The notes beneath the pieces are model-generated. The model was given only the letters and a program-made list of their open reading frames with translations, made no database searches and was not told where the DNA came from. Positions 1 to 8,330 of a stretch of 27,592 nt of DNA are shown one piece after another. The translations under genes and the position numbers were made by a program. Numbering within the stretch: the stretch's first letter is position 1; the number at the start of each line of letters is the position of its first letter. This DNA is from CAYJXJ01 sp964374095 (GTDB lineage Bacteria; Elusimicrobiota; Elusimicrobia; UBA1565; UBA9628). The stretch spans positions 1 through 27,592 of the forward strand of contig CAYJXJ010000049.1 in assembly GCA_964374095.1 (NCBI GenBank). Direction: 5' to 3'.

Positions 1-43
1 GCCGAGGCGAGCCCTCGCCGGTTCCGATGGCGGCCAGCCGCTC

Positions 44-94
44 GCCCTGTCGGGATACCTACAAATTTTCAGCGCACCCTCGCCGGGACAGGGC
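44..94. repeat. Inverted repeat in leading intergenic region
   Basis: Arms GCCCTGTC (44-51) and GACAGGGC (87-94) are exact reverse complements around a 35-nt AT-richer centre. No convincing gene is visible in positions 1-264 on either strand. The repeat could be the terminator of a gene lying to the left or an operator for the downstream unit. There is no T-run after either arm, so a simple intrinsic terminator is not supported. Confidence 0.3.
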
Positions 95-130
95 AGGCTC
101 GCCATGGGAGGGGTTTTCTCCGCGTTGGCC

Positions 131-159
131 TTGACGGAAACCGTTTTTGGTGTTACTCT
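131..159 (+). promoter_or_regulatory. Possible promoter of the cupredoxin-kinase-caspase unit
   Basis: TTGACG (131-136) matches the sigma-70 -35 consensus at five of six positions. It stands 17 nt before TACTCT (154-159), a poor -10 with three of six matches. It would start transcription about 100 nt upstream of the ATG at 265. The weak -10 keeps confidence low. Confidence 0.3.
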
Positions 160-264
160 CTCGGGTGGCGTGACGAATGTCAAGTCAACGTGGCCTTGAA
201 TTCCCTACGATGTCGGCTTGCTCAGCTCAACTATCGCCTCAAATTCTAAGAGAGAGGAGCAATC

Positions 265-894
265 ATGATGAAATGGATGTTGCAGGTTTTTATGATCCTG
301 CCGAGGGCCGCGTCGGCCGGAGAGTTGATCGCCCAGGTCTCCGACGGCGCCGGCAAGCCGGTCGCAGATGCCGTCGTTTTTTTATACGAGGCTCCGGGGG
401 GGCCCTTTGAGCCGTCGGAAACCCCGGTGGTCATCGATCAAATCGATAAGCAGTTCACGCCTTACGTGACCGTGGCGTTGGTCGGCAGCAAGGTGAGCTT
501 TCCCAATAAGGACAATATCCACCACCATATTTATTCGTTTTCCAAAGCGAAGAAATTCGAACTGCCTATCTATAAAGATGAGAAGCCCGACCCCATTGTT
601 CTCGACAAGGTCGGCGTCGTCAAGCTCAGCTGCAACATCCACGATTGGATGCTCGGCTACATTCTCATCGTGGATAACCCGTATTTCGCCAAGACCGGAG
701 CCGACGGACGCGCGCACCTGACGGGACTGCCCGCGGGAAGCCACAAAGTCGGGGTCTGGAGCGATCGATTGAAGGGCGCGGTGGAGGAGACGATTCAGAA
801 GGCGGCCATCGGAGGCGAGACGGTCCGGCTGCAGTTCAAACCGAAGCTTTCGCCGGCTCGCAAAACCACCAGGCCGGCCCTTTCAAATTACTAG
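265..894 (+). CDS. Secreted cupredoxin-like protein (methylamine-utilization-protein type)
   Basis: A 209-residue exported protein with a predicted type I copper-binding fold. The N-terminus is a short signal peptide ending near ASA-G (residue 18). A carboxypeptidase-regulatory-like beta domain (residues 20-45) is followed by a plastocyanin-like region with His86-His88, then the C-x2-H-x2-M pattern (Cys123, His126, Met129), which matches the copper ligands of cupredoxins. A second beta region (about 145-192) carries a GLPAGSH turn like those of carboxypeptidase-regulatory repeats. The Shine-Dalgarno GGAG (256-259) is 5 nt before this ATG; the ATG at 268 is equally possible. Proteins of this type are often annotated as methylamine utilization proteins but are usually found without methylamine dehydrogenase genes, as here. 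The kinase gene follows after 18 nt, so it may act as a periplasmic copper or redox partner of that sensor (inference). Confidence 0.8.
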   Translation: MMKWMLQVFMILPRAASAGELIAQVSDGAGKPVADAVVFLYEAPGGPFEPSETPVVIDQIDKQFTPYVTVALVGSKVSFPNKDNIHHHIYSFSKAKKFELPIYKDEKPDPIVLDKVGVVKLSCNIHDWMLGYILIVDNPYFAKTGADGRAHLTGLPAGSHKVGVWSDRLKGAVEETIQKAAIGGETVRLQFKPKLSPARKTTRPALSNY

Positions 895-912
895 GTCAGG
901 GAGCTGATTTAG

Positions 913-2532
913 ATGACCTTCGTCCGCTTTCGCCTCGTTATCCTGGGCGGGTTTCTCGCGTTGGCCGCGATGGCGTTGATGTTGATTCTGGCGGTCGCAA
1001 ATCGTGCGCAGACCCGTCAGGCCCAAGCCGGTGTTAATCTTCAGCTCGAAGTCGCCAGGTCGGTTTTCATCCATCTCGGAAAGCGTCAGGAGGCCGAGTT
1101 GGACTCCGCCGTCCGTCTGCTGGGAGCCGATTTTGGCTTCAAGAGTGCCTTTGCGACCAAGGACCCGGCGACGATTCAATCCAACGCGCTGAGCTTAAGA
1201 GAGAGAATTGGCGCCGACGCTCTCTGGATCATGGACGGCGATGGGAAGCTCTACGCCGAGACGACCCGCCGCGAAACGTCCGGTGGCTCTCTGGCCTCCC
1301 TGGCGCCGGTCGCCGCGGCCATCGCCGGCCGGTCCGGCGCGATGCTTGCGGTCTATCAAGGGGTGCCCTATCAGTTAGCCGCAGCCCCGATTACGGCCTC
1401 GGATATGGGCATCATCATCATGGCCGGCTTCAAGGTGGGCGATGAGACGGCCGTCCAGCTGAAGCGGCTGACGGGCGCCGACGTGTCTTTCTCGGCGAAG
1501 GGCTCCCTTTTTGCCTCCACGCTCAGCCCCCCGCTGCGCGCGGGCTTGGAGCATGGGTTGGCCAGGCCGGCCATGGGGCGCGTCAGCCGGCTGGATCATG
1601 CCGGGCGGAGGAGCCTGGTGCTGCCCATTCAATCATCCGACGAGGTGACCGTATTTTTGCAGCGATCGTGGGACGAGGCGCTTGAGCCGGCCGCGGCGAT
1701 GAGGCGCCTCCTGGTGCTCATCAGCCTGGCGGCCTTGGCCGCCACGGCGACGGCCGGCTGGCTGATCGCCGGCGCGATTACGAGTTCGATCCGGAAGCTT
1801 GTCGAGGAGAAATCCCGGCTCAATGAGGAACTCGCCCAGCTCAACCGGTTCCAAGCGGATTTTTTTTCTATGGTCGCCCACGATATCACGAATCCGTTGA
1901 TGGCGATCAGGGGCTATAGCGAGATGCTCGCCACCCGCGCCAGCGACGCGGAAGGCCGCCGCTTGGCCGACAAGGTCATGGGCTGCCTCGACGCCTTGTC
2001 GTTCCTGATCTCCGATTTGGTGGATTTTTCCGCGATCGAAGTCGGCATGCTTCGCACGGAGTTGAAAAGAATGGACCCGCTGCCGGTCTTGCGCGAGGTC
2101 CAGGGACGGATGGAGATCGCGGCGCGCAAGAAGGGCATCGCGTTTTCGCTCGCGCATCCTCCCGCGCTGCCGCCGGTCAACGGCGACGCCCGGCGGCTTG
2201 GCCAGGCGCTGCAGAACCTTTGCGCCAACGCGATCCATTATACGCCGGCCGGAGGCGCCGTCGCCCTGAGCGCGGCCCTTTCCGGGGGGCGCTTGACGCT
2301 CGCCGTCTCCGACAACGGCATCGGCATCGCCGCCGGGGACATCGACAAGATTTTTACCCGTTTTTATCAGGCGGAAAACGCGCGGCAGCACCGGGGGGCT
2401 GGCCTCGGGCTGGGCCTCAAGATCGCTCAGCAGCTCATCGCGGCTCACGGTGGAAGGATTCGAGCTGAAAGCGTCCTGGGCAAAGGCTCGACCTTTTGCT
2501 TTGATCTTGCGGCCGTCGTGGAGCCGGCATGA
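913..2532 (+). CDS. Orphan membrane sensor histidine kinase
   Basis: A 539-residue class I-type histidine kinase. TM1 spans about residues 8-29. An extracytoplasmic sensor of roughly 230 residues, of Cache-like length and layout, is followed by TM2 (about 266-288) and a short HAMP-like linker. HisKA contains the H-box with phospho-acceptor His323 (MVAHDITNP). HATPase_c has an N-box (LCANAIHYTP), G1 (DNGIGIAAGD) and a G2 glycine-rich loop (GAGLGLGLKIAQQ). All catalytic boxes look intact. GGGAG lies a few bases upstream of the ATG. No response regulator is encoded in the window, so it is an orphan kinase or signals to a distant partner. Its stop overlaps the start of the caspase-like gene (ATGA), which implies translational coupling. 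The signal it senses is unknown; the preceding cupredoxin suggests copper or redox state (inference). Confidence 0.92.
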   Translation: MTFVRFRLVILGGFLALAAMALMLILAVANRAQTRQAQAGVNLQLEVARSVFIHLGKRQEAELDSAVRLLGADFGFKSAFATKDPATIQSNALSLRERIGADALWIMDGDGKLYAETTRRETSGGSLASLAPVAAAIAGRSGAMLAVYQGVPYQLAAAPITASDMGIIIMAGFKVGDETAVQLKRLTGADVSFSAKGSLFASTLSPPLRAGLEHGLARPAMGRVSRLDHAGRRSLVLPIQSSDEVTVFLQRSWDEALEPAAAMRRLLVLISLAALAATATAGWLIAGAITSSIRKLVEEKSRLNEELAQLNRFQADFFSMVAHDITNPLMAIRGYSEMLATRASDAEGRRLADKVMGCLDALSFLISDLVDFSAIEVGMLRTELKRMDPLPVLREVQGRMEIAARKKGIAFSLAHPPALPPVNGDARRLGQALQNLCANAIHYTPAGGAVALSAALSGGRLTLAVSDNGIGIAAGDIDKIFTRFYQAENARQHRGAGLGLGLKIAQQLIAAHGGRIRAESVLGKGSTFCFDLAAVVEPA

Positions 2533-3935
2533 GCTTTCGTCATAAGCTTCTCGCTTATTTCCTGAGCCTGTTGGGCCTGGTGCTCGCCGCCTGCAAGGCT
2601 CCCGCCTACCGCGGGGGCGCGGCCCTAGAGCCCTCCGCAGATCCCGCGGCCCTGCGCTGGTGCGGCCGCATCCAGGGGACTTGGATCAAGGCCGCCACCG
2701 CGGCGGAGCAGGCGAAATGGCTGGTGCATCTCTCTCCGCTGGCGGTGCGCCCGGCCGATTCCGCCGCGCAGGCCAAGGACCTGGGCTGCGACGTGTTCAT
2801 GAGCCTCAACGTCCCGGCCCAGTTCGCGGATAGTTGGCAGGTCGCCGCGGAGGTGGTCTCAGCCCGCACGGGCCATGCCTTGCTCCTGAGCCAGGGCAAC
2901 AGCGGCGTCATGGGGGGCATGGGCGGAAACCTGGCCCAGTCGATGGCCCAACTCAAGGTGAAGCTCCACGAGGCCTTCCGCGTCGAGGGCCCCCTGCACC
3001 GGCAGGTGATGCTCGAGCGCGCCCCGGCCGCGGCTCCCGCCGCGGGCTCAGCGCCGGCGGCGGCGCTCAAGGCCGAAGATGTCGCCAAGATCGTGGAGGC
3101 CCTGGAATCCAAGAAGGCCGCGCCGGCCCGCGCCGGGAAAGACCCGTCGTCGGATGCCGACGAGCCGCGCTATTCCTATCCGCCCAATCCGGACAACTTC
3201 GCCGTGGTGGCCGGCGTCGAGAAGTACTCGGGAGACCTGCCCGAGGCCCGGTTCGCCGAGCGGGACGCCAAGGCGGTGGCCCGGCACCTCGAGGCTTTGG
3301 GCTGGCCTCGCCGCAACATCCTCCTGCTGACCGGCGCGCAGGCCAGCAGGGCGGGCTTGGTCAAGAATCTGGAGACTCGCCTGCCCGGCATGGTCAACGA
3401 GCGCTCCACCGTCTTCTTCTATTATTCGGGCCACGGCGCGCCCGACCCCAAGAGCGGGGAGTCCTACTTAGTGCCGGCGGACGGCGATCCCGAGTTCCTT
3501 TCGGACACCGCCTATCCGGTTAAGCGCCTTTACGAGAGGTTGGGCTCCCTCAAGGCCCGGAGGGTGTTTGCGGCCATCGACTCCTGCTTCTCGGGAAGAG
3601 GAGAGCGCTCTATCCTGGCCAAGGGCACGCGCCCCCTGGTCAGCCGGGTCGATCCCGGCTTTCCCTCCGCGGGCAAGGTCGTGGCCCTGACCGCCTCGGC
3701 GGGAGAGGAGATCTCCGGCTCGCTGGAGGAGCAGGGCCACGGAGCCTTCACCTATTTTCTCCTGCGCGGCCTCAACGGAGCGGCTAAGGACCAGGAGGGA
3801 GCCGTGACCGTCAAGTCGCTCTACGAATACGTCCTTCCCAACGTTCAGGACGAAGCCCGCCGCGCCAACCGCGGCCAAACCCCTCAGCTTCTGCCGGCGA
3901 ACCTGGACAAGGGCGCCGACCTTAGGTTTCGGTAA
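2529..3935 (+). CDS. Caspase-family (peptidase C14) lipoprotein
   Basis: A 468-residue protein with a lipoprotein signal peptide; the lipobox LVLAAC puts the lipidated cysteine at Cys22. Residues 30-165 form an alpha/beta region resembling CsgG/TolB-type outer-membrane protein domains (weak likeness). A low-complexity Ala/Pro linker (about 160-205) follows, then a caspase-like p20 domain from about residue 218 (FAVVAGVEKY). The catalytic dyad is visible: His302 in YYSGHG and Cys353 in AIDSCFSG. Bacterial caspase homologues of this kind usually cleave after Arg/Lys (family knowledge). It starts inside the stop codon of the kinase gene (ATGA). Export to an envelope membrane is unusual next to a sensor kinase and suggests envelope proteolysis or stress signalling (inference). 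A broken relative lies at 6974-7307. Confidence 0.88.
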   Translation: MSFRHKLLAYFLSLLGLVLAACKAPAYRGGAALEPSADPAALRWCGRIQGTWIKAATAAEQAKWLVHLSPLAVRPADSAAQAKDLGCDVFMSLNVPAQFADSWQVAAEVVSARTGHALLLSQGNSGVMGGMGGNLAQSMAQLKVKLHEAFRVEGPLHRQVMLERAPAAAPAAGSAPAAALKAEDVAKIVEALESKKAAPARAGKDPSSDADEPRYSYPPNPDNFAVVAGVEKYSGDLPEARFAERDAKAVARHLEALGWPRRNILLLTGAQASRAGLVKNLETRLPGMVNERSTVFFYYSGHGAPDPKSGESYLVPADGDPEFLSDTAYPVKRLYERLGSLKARRVFAAIDSCFSGRGERSILAKGTRPLVSRVDPGFPSAGKVVALTASAGEEISGSLEEQGHGAFTYFLLRGLNGAAKDQEGAVTVKSLYEYVLPNVQDEARRANRGQTPQLLPANLDKGADLRFR

Positions 3936-4022
3936 CGGCGCGCTTCCGCGCTTCGCCGAGCTAGGAAGCGACGCCCGTGGCTGGAAAGAATTCATCACAT
4001 GGCGCGATTATACCAATTCGGC

Positions 4023-4028
4023 TATAAT
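4023..4028 (+). promoter_or_regulatory. -10 element upstream of the transglycosylase-like gene
   Basis: A perfect TATAAT lies 25 nt before the chosen ATG at 4054 and overlaps an in-frame upstream ATG at 4027. That argues against the upstream codon being the real start. No good -35 is seen 16-18 nt upstream. Confidence 0.45.
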
Positions 4029-4053
4029 GGATCAGGACGGGGGGGCTCACCAA

Positions 4054-5169
4054 ATGCTCAACATGCTGGCCGTCGCGATCATGGCGACCGCTCTGGCTTT
4101 TTCGGACGATGAGATCTCGCCGGACGCGCCGGCCGTGCCTTCGGTGGACCCCGCGCAGACCGTTCCCGCCGCCGGGACGGGCAAGCCCGCGGGCCCGGCG
4201 ACCGCTCCGGCCCCGGACCCGGATTGGACTCCCAAGCAGCGCGTCGAACACGTGCTCAAGAGCTACGCGGCCTGCTTCGGCATCGACTGGCGGGTGCTCA
4301 AGGCCATCGGCCACGACGAGAGCGGTCTCGATCCTTGGAACGTGACCGGGTCCAAGGCCGATCCCTACCGGGGCCTGTTCCAGCTCGACTCCGCGGCCTG
4401 CTCGGACAACCTCAAAGGCTTCGACTTCCTCGACTGCGACGACCTCCACGACCCCGAGGCCAACGCCGCCGCGGCCGCCTACCGCTTCGACAGGCTCCTC
4501 GACCGCATCGAGAAGCACTGCGGGGCGGACACCTTGAAGAGCGTCCGGGACGCGGCGATGCTCGTTTACGTGGGGCACAACAACGGCCCGGCGGTTCTCA
4601 ACTCCGTGCTCGCGGCCAAGGCCTGCAAGGCCGAGGATCCCAAGGCCGCCGAGCCCTCCGGCCAGGAGAAGGCGGTGCGCGAGTGGTACTTGAACCGCGC
4701 GGAGGGGCCGCTGCTCCTCTCCTACCGGGAGGAGACGGACTCTCCGGCGGCTCCCGAAGGGGCCAGCGGCAACTGCCGCTCGGGGTTCAAGAAGTACGAC
4801 CCGGAGAAGAAGAAGAAAGTCGCGATTCCCCGGCCGGACGGCTGCTATGTGCGCATCGCCACGGCTTGCCGGGGGCGCCGCCAGCTCGAGCTCTACGAGC
4901 GCGGCGCCAATCCCAACCAGGCCATGCTGCGCCCCGAGTGCGTCCCGCCCGCGGGCGGCGGCGAGCAGGCCCGGGTCTCGCGCTACCGGACCGTAGACGA
5001 GGGGTGGGCCGCGGAGAAGTGGTGGGTCGGCGACTCCATCGCCTCCAAGATATCCAAGTGGGGGGCGCGCTCGGGCCGCGTGGACAAGGACCCGGCCCTC
5101 TGCCCGACGGCGCGGCTCGTCCCCGAGGCGGACCTCAAGACGATGTTCCCGAAAGGGGCCGATTACTAG
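4054..5169 (+). CDS. Secreted lytic-transglycosylase-like (SLT/GH23 fold) protein
   Basis: A 371-residue protein from the ATG at 4054. That start is preferred because a G-rich Shine-Dalgarno (AGGACGGGGGG, 4034-4044) precedes it at normal spacing and it gives a hydrophobic signal peptide (residues 1-17). The in-frame ATG at 4027 would overlap the -10 box. After a Pro/Ala-rich linker (to about 57), residues 60-185 resemble the SLT lysozyme-like domain. The helix GIDWRVLKAIGHDESGL places the putative catalytic Glu at residue 89, followed by a YRGLFQL motif and later VYVGHNNGP, the order seen in GH23 lytic transglycosylases. These cleave peptidoglycan in the periplasm. The C-terminal half (about 225-371), rich in Cys, Arg and Gly, matches no domain I recognise. 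It converges on the next gene with a 3-nt gap. Confidence 0.75.
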   Translation: MLNMLAVAIMATALAFSDDEISPDAPAVPSVDPAQTVPAAGTGKPAGPATAPAPDPDWTPKQRVEHVLKSYAACFGIDWRVLKAIGHDESGLDPWNVTGSKADPYRGLFQLDSAACSDNLKGFDFLDCDDLHDPEANAAAAAYRFDRLLDRIEKHCGADTLKSVRDAAMLVYVGHNNGPAVLNSVLAAKACKAEDPKAAEPSGQEKAVREWYLNRAEGPLLLSYREETDSPAAPEGASGNCRSGFKKYDPEKKKKVAIPRPDGCYVRIATACRGRRQLELYERGANPNQAMLRPECVPPAGGGEQARVSRYRTVDEGWAAEKWWVGDSIASKISKWGARSGRVDKDPALCPTARLVPEADLKTMFPKGADY

Positions 5170-5172
5170 CGC

Positions 5173-5472
5173 TCACTCGAATTTGACCGCGGTGCCCTTG
5201 ACCGTGGTGCAGGTCACGCTCACCACGTTGTAGAGCGGGAAGAACCCGTAGAGGCTGTTGGAGGTCGCGACGTTGACCAGGGCGTCGGCCCCCGTCTTCT
5301 TGAGGGCCTTGTCGGTCGCGGCCTGGATGTCGGCGTTCCCCGCGGGAACCAGGCCGAGGACGAAGAGGCGGCAGGAGCGCGCCTCCGCCGGGCCCAGCTC
5401 CCGATAGACGCGGCTGGTGCGGAGCGCCGCGGCGAGGAGGAGCGGGGGCCAGGCGAGGGAGGCCGGTCTCAC
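5173..5472 (-). CDS. Small secreted protein, TRL-like family candidate
   Basis: 99 residues, GTG start (complement of 5470-5472). The N-terminus (PPLLLAAAL) is signal-peptide-like. Residues 31-99 have the pattern of TRL-like and related small envelope lipoproteins: a Cys followed by VLGL, then a GNADIQAATDKAL helix, a GADALVNV strand, and a terminal SVTCTTVKGTAV strand. In those families a lipobox cysteine normally ends the signal peptide; here that position reads AALRTS with no cysteine, so lipidation is not expected. It follows the 432-residue unknown by 6 nt on the same strand, so the two are probably cotranscribed. Family assignment is from memory of the pattern and is moderate at best. 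Confidence 0.6.
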   Translation of the reverse strand: MRPASLAWPPLLLAAALRTSRVYRELGPAEARSCRLFVLGLVPAGNADIQAATDKALKKTGADALVNVATSNSLYGFFPLYNVVSVTCTTVKGTAVKFE

Positions 5473-5478
5473 GCAGCC

Positions 5479-6777
5479 TCAGGGACGCCGCAGAAGCCGG
5501 AGGGCGACCCAGGCCAGCGCGGCCAGCGCGATCAAGCGGCCGGCCAGCCGGGAGGCCTGCTGCAGCCCCTCAAGGGGGCGGGGCGGCGGGGGGGCGGCGC
5601 TCCCTCCCCGGGGGACCGCCGTGGGCTGGGCGGCGGAGAGGGCCCGGGGTCCGGACGCGTGGCCCGCCCGCACCGAGGATACCGCGGACTCCAGGCCCAG
5701 GAAGCGTCGTATCCCGCGGATCACGCCGTTGATCCGGCCGTACATGCCGCGGACCGTATCCTTGGGAAGCGGGTTGCCTCTGGATTGGGCCGCCGGGGCC
5801 GGGTCCGCCTCCTCCGACGCGAAGGACTCGCGCAGGCCGCCGTCCTCGTCCTCCCCGTGGATGGCGGCATGCATGCGGCGAAGGTCCTCCGGGGGCACCT
5901 CCTCGCCTTTCCGGTAGGAGAGCCGCCCCACGTGGGGATTGCAGCGGCCTGAGAGCTTCTCGCAGGAATCGGTGTGCACGATGTCACGTGAGGATTCCGA
6001 GAGCCCGACGTGCCTGAGATCGGTCTCGCCGAAATCCGGGCGTTCGCGCAGGTCCTGCTTGAGGCTCTCGAAGGATGGGCGCGGCAGAACCTGAAAGAAA
6101 TCCGGGCGCCGCATCAGGGCCTGCGGCTCGGAGGCCAGGCCCTCGAGGGCCCCGGCGAAGCCCCCCACCGCGGCGAGGACGAGGTCATCGGGGGCCGCGC
6201 CCGCGCCCTTTCCGGGTGCGGAGCCCCGCCCCGCGGTCTCCGGACTTTCCGGGGCGGGCTCCTCAGCCGCGGGCAGGCCGCCGCGCAGCGCATCGCCCAT
6301 GCGCCGGGCGCGGTCCATGGCTGCCGCGGCGCGGCTCACCGAGTCCGCCGGGCGGGCCGGGGTCTGCAGGGGCTGGGAGCCCTCCCCCGGGCTTCCCATG
6401 GAATCGTCCTCGCCCGATCCTTCCGCGTCGTCCGGCCCTCCATCCTCGGAGGAGGGGGGGAAGGTCCCTGTTCCACGGGTCTCCTTCGTCCGCTTCGGCC
6501 GGTCCTTGGCCGGGGGCTTTCCCGGCTTGCCCGGGAACTTCTCCTTGAGGTAGCTGCACCCGACCGAGGAGCCGTCCTTGCAGGCCTGGTACATGACCCG
6601 GTCCTGCGTGGTCATGGGCTGCCCCAGCGGATTCCAGTCCTTGTGCGAGGCGGCCCATTCGATGCGCTCGGCCATGGTCTCGCCCTCGGCTTTGGGAGGC
6701 GCGGGCTCCGGCTCGGCCGCGGCCCCGGCGGCGAGGGCGAGCGCGCATAGCGCGGCCGGGAGGGGTGAGGACCTCAC
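5479..6777 (-). CDS. Hypothetical exported/membrane-anchored protein
   Basis: 432 residues, not recognised. It has a clear signal peptide (residues 1-21, ending AGAAA-EP) and a C-terminal hydrophobic segment (about 408-426) followed by LLRRP, so it should be anchored with most of the chain outside the cytoplasm. Residues 30-90 contain two cysteines in a stretch ending SSVGCSYLKEKFPG, resembling the Cys-containing repeats of small secreted proteins. The middle (about 90-190) is a low-complexity Pro/Gly/Ser/Asp region, probably disordered. Two further cysteines lie around residues 272-280. It is the first gene of a minus-strand pair with the TRL-like protein. Confidence 0.65.
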   Translation of the reverse strand: MRSSPLPAALCALALAAGAAAEPEPAPPKAEGETMAERIEWAASHKDWNPLGQPMTTQDRVMYQACKDGSSVGCSYLKEKFPGKPGKPPAKDRPKRTKETRGTGTFPPSSEDGGPDDAEGSGEDDSMGSPGEGSQPLQTPARPADSVSRAAAAMDRARRMGDALRGGLPAAEEPAPESPETAGRGSAPGKGAGAAPDDLVLAAVGGFAGALEGLASEPQALMRRPDFFQVLPRPSFESLKQDLRERPDFGETDLRHVGLSESSRDIVHTDSCEKLSGRCNPHVGRLSYRKGEEVPPEDLRRMHAAIHGEDEDGGLRESFASEEADPAPAAQSRGNPLPKDTVRGMYGRINGVIRGIRRFLGLESAVSSVRAGHASGPRALSAAQPTAVPRGGSAAPPPPRPLEGLQQASRLAGRLIALAALAWVALRLLRRP

Positions 6778-6892
6778 CTCTTAAGTGTAGGCCCGGCTCC
6801 GGCGAAAGTCAATGGCGGGCGACATGGCGGGCGCGACATAGCGGGCGCGCTCCAAGTTCCCGGACTTTTCAGGCCGCCGGGGTGTATGGCTG

Positions 6893-6911
6893 CCTCCACC
6901 GGTGGAGGTAG
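6893..6911. repeat. Dispersed palindrome, copy 1
   Basis: CCTCCACCGGTGGAGGTAG; its first 16 bases are a perfect palindrome. The identical 19-nt sequence occurs at 21600-21618. This copy sits in the gap between the minus-strand unknown (start 6777) and the caspase-like remnant. The rest of 6778-6973 holds nothing I can support. Confidence 0.7.
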
Positions 6912-6973
6912 GCCGTCGCGGGGGCCGGAGTTTTCTGCGGGTGCCGGTGGACTCCGCCCGGGCGGAGTTCCGC

Positions 6974-7307
6974 ATGCCTGGCACCGAGAGCCGGCAGTGG
7001 CCCCGCACCGGCGCGATGTCCTCGCCGCAGGGAGAGCAGGCCAAGACCTCCGATTCCCGATCGGACGTGGACGAACTCCCGCCGCAAGCGGCGTCCAAAC
7101 GCCCCAACGCCTACGCCTTCGTCATCGGCATACGGGAGTATCGCCAGGGACTTCCGCAGGCGGACTACGCCGATGCGGACGCGCGGACTTTCCGCCGCTA
7201 TCTCACTGGGATACGAGGAAGTCAATCTCGCGTCCCTGATCAATAAGGAAGCCACCAAGAGCGACTTCGAGAAGTACTTCGAAAGCTTGATCCACCGTTC
7301 CCTTTAG
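6974..7307 (+). pseudogene. Truncated, frameshifted caspase-like (C14) gene
   Basis: From about residue 38 after the ATG at 6974 the frame encodes NAYAFVIGIREYRQGLPQAD and DADARTFRRYL, the first strand and helix of a caspase p20 domain. It aligns in order with FAVVAGVEKYSGDLPEA and RDAKAVARHL of the intact gene at 2529-3935. At about 7205 the frame breaks: CTC is followed by an extra A (or a loss of two bases), and homology continues in another frame as LGYEEVNLASLINKEATKSD and FEKYFESL until TAG at 7305-7307. The catalytic His and Cys regions are missing. The true start is uncertain (ATG at 6974 or 7016). It appears to be a decayed relative of the upstream caspase-like gene, ending 5 nt before the transglutaminase-like gene. 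Confidence 0.7.
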
Positions 7308-7312
7308 AGCGC

Positions 7313-8206
7313 TTAGTTTGAGGGCTCCTCGATTTGCCGCATGACGTAACGTTCAACCCATGAGAACCATTGCTGGTTCAGCGCGGATTCACGGCCGACG
7401 GAGCACTTGAACGAATCCGAACGTATCCGTTTGCAATCGCCTTGCCAACCAGGCCCGCCATCTGCGAATTCCACGGTAACCCGATTTCCCGGCTGTAAGC
7501 CCAAGTCGTCATAAACCTGGGAATACCGTTCAATAAAGGCCGGCCAACGCGGATTGACAAATGAGCCGTCAGTCCTCCGCAATGAGGTATCAGCTTTGAA
7601 ATCCAGGCGAACCACCTCCTGGTCCCAGTCCGTCACGGGAACCATCCGTAGCGTACGGCGAAACGATGTCTTGAGCTGCGCTGGAGTCTTGATGGGATAA
7701 TCTTCCAGTCGACCGATATAGCCGATCCAAAACCGCCCAGCCGGGCTATGGAAAATCCGTGAGGACGGATCCCAGTCCATAGACAGAATCTTGTTGTTGG
7801 TCGGGTCGACGAGTATCCATTTAGCCGTCTGGGCATCCTCGACGGCCACCGCCGTGTGCCCAGAGAATCGTTCAAGGAGAGAAGTAACGGAGAGTTCGAC
7901 CGCCTGGATATAGCGCAAGGAAAGGCCTTTCGCGGTAAGAAGCCCATAAAAGGCCGCTGCATGGTCTCCGCAACCGGCGCTGAACCCGCTGGATAATATC
8001 TCGTTCGGTTCGCGACGGCAGAGGAAATCCGCGCTGCTTCCAGTCAGCACGGCCCCGCGTGCTGGTAGCGAGTACGTACTACCAGCTTTCATCAACTTCA
8101 ATTTAGCGACTTGTGCCAGCGCGGCGTCAACGTCATCGCGGGCAGAAGCCGCAGCTGTCGCAGATGGCATCACGGCCAGCCACACGAAAAGAAATATCGG
8201 CCTCAT
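7313..8206 (-). CDS. Secreted transglutaminase-like protein
   Basis: 297 residues with a signal peptide (residues 1-20). Residues 60-140 match the transglutaminase-like core: Cys79 in SAGCGDHAAAFYGLL, His117 in RFSGHTAVAVED and Asp134 in WILVDPT, giving the Cys-His-Asp triad in the right order and spacing. Bacterial members are usually peptidases or amidases rather than cross-linking enzymes. The C-terminal half (about 150-297) is not recognised. Base composition is less GC-rich than the flanking genes and codon use is more mixed, which with the neighbouring toxin-antitoxin pair and transposase remnant suggests acquisition by transfer (inference). Confidence 0.75.
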   Translation of the reverse strand: MRPIFLFVWLAVMPSATAAASARDDVDAALAQVAKLKLMKAGSTYSLPARGAVLTGSSADFLCRREPNEILSSGFSAGCGDHAAAFYGLLTAKGLSLRYIQAVELSVTSLLERFSGHTAVAVEDAQTAKWILVDPTNNKILSMDWDPSSRIFHSPAGRFWIGYIGRLEDYPIKTPAQLKTSFRRTLRMVPVTDWDQEVVRLDFKADTSLRRTDGSFVNPRWPAFIERYSQVYDDLGLQPGNRVTVEFADGGPGWQGDCKRIRSDSFKCSVGRESALNQQWFSWVERYVMRQIEEPSN

Positions 8207-8330
8207 AGCCTGCGTTTCATGCCAACGCCCCTGACGATTGAGGGTCTCCCAATCCTTCGGACAGCATCGGGCCTGATTTAAGATGGACGTTGTTTTTGCC
8301 GTTTGCCGTTCCGAAAACGCGCCTGGTCCC

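Noticed and set aside
1..264. Search for a gene or RNA in the leading region
   Set aside because: No frame with family likeness, no tRNA-like cloverleaf and no repeat array were found; only an inverted repeat and a weak promoter.
2834..3523. 229-residue plus-strand frame inside the caspase-like gene, and the 271-residue minus-strand frame at 1633-2448
   Set aside because: Both are Gly/Arg/Asp-rich shadow frames produced by high GC; the frames of the kinase and caspase-like genes carry the motifs.
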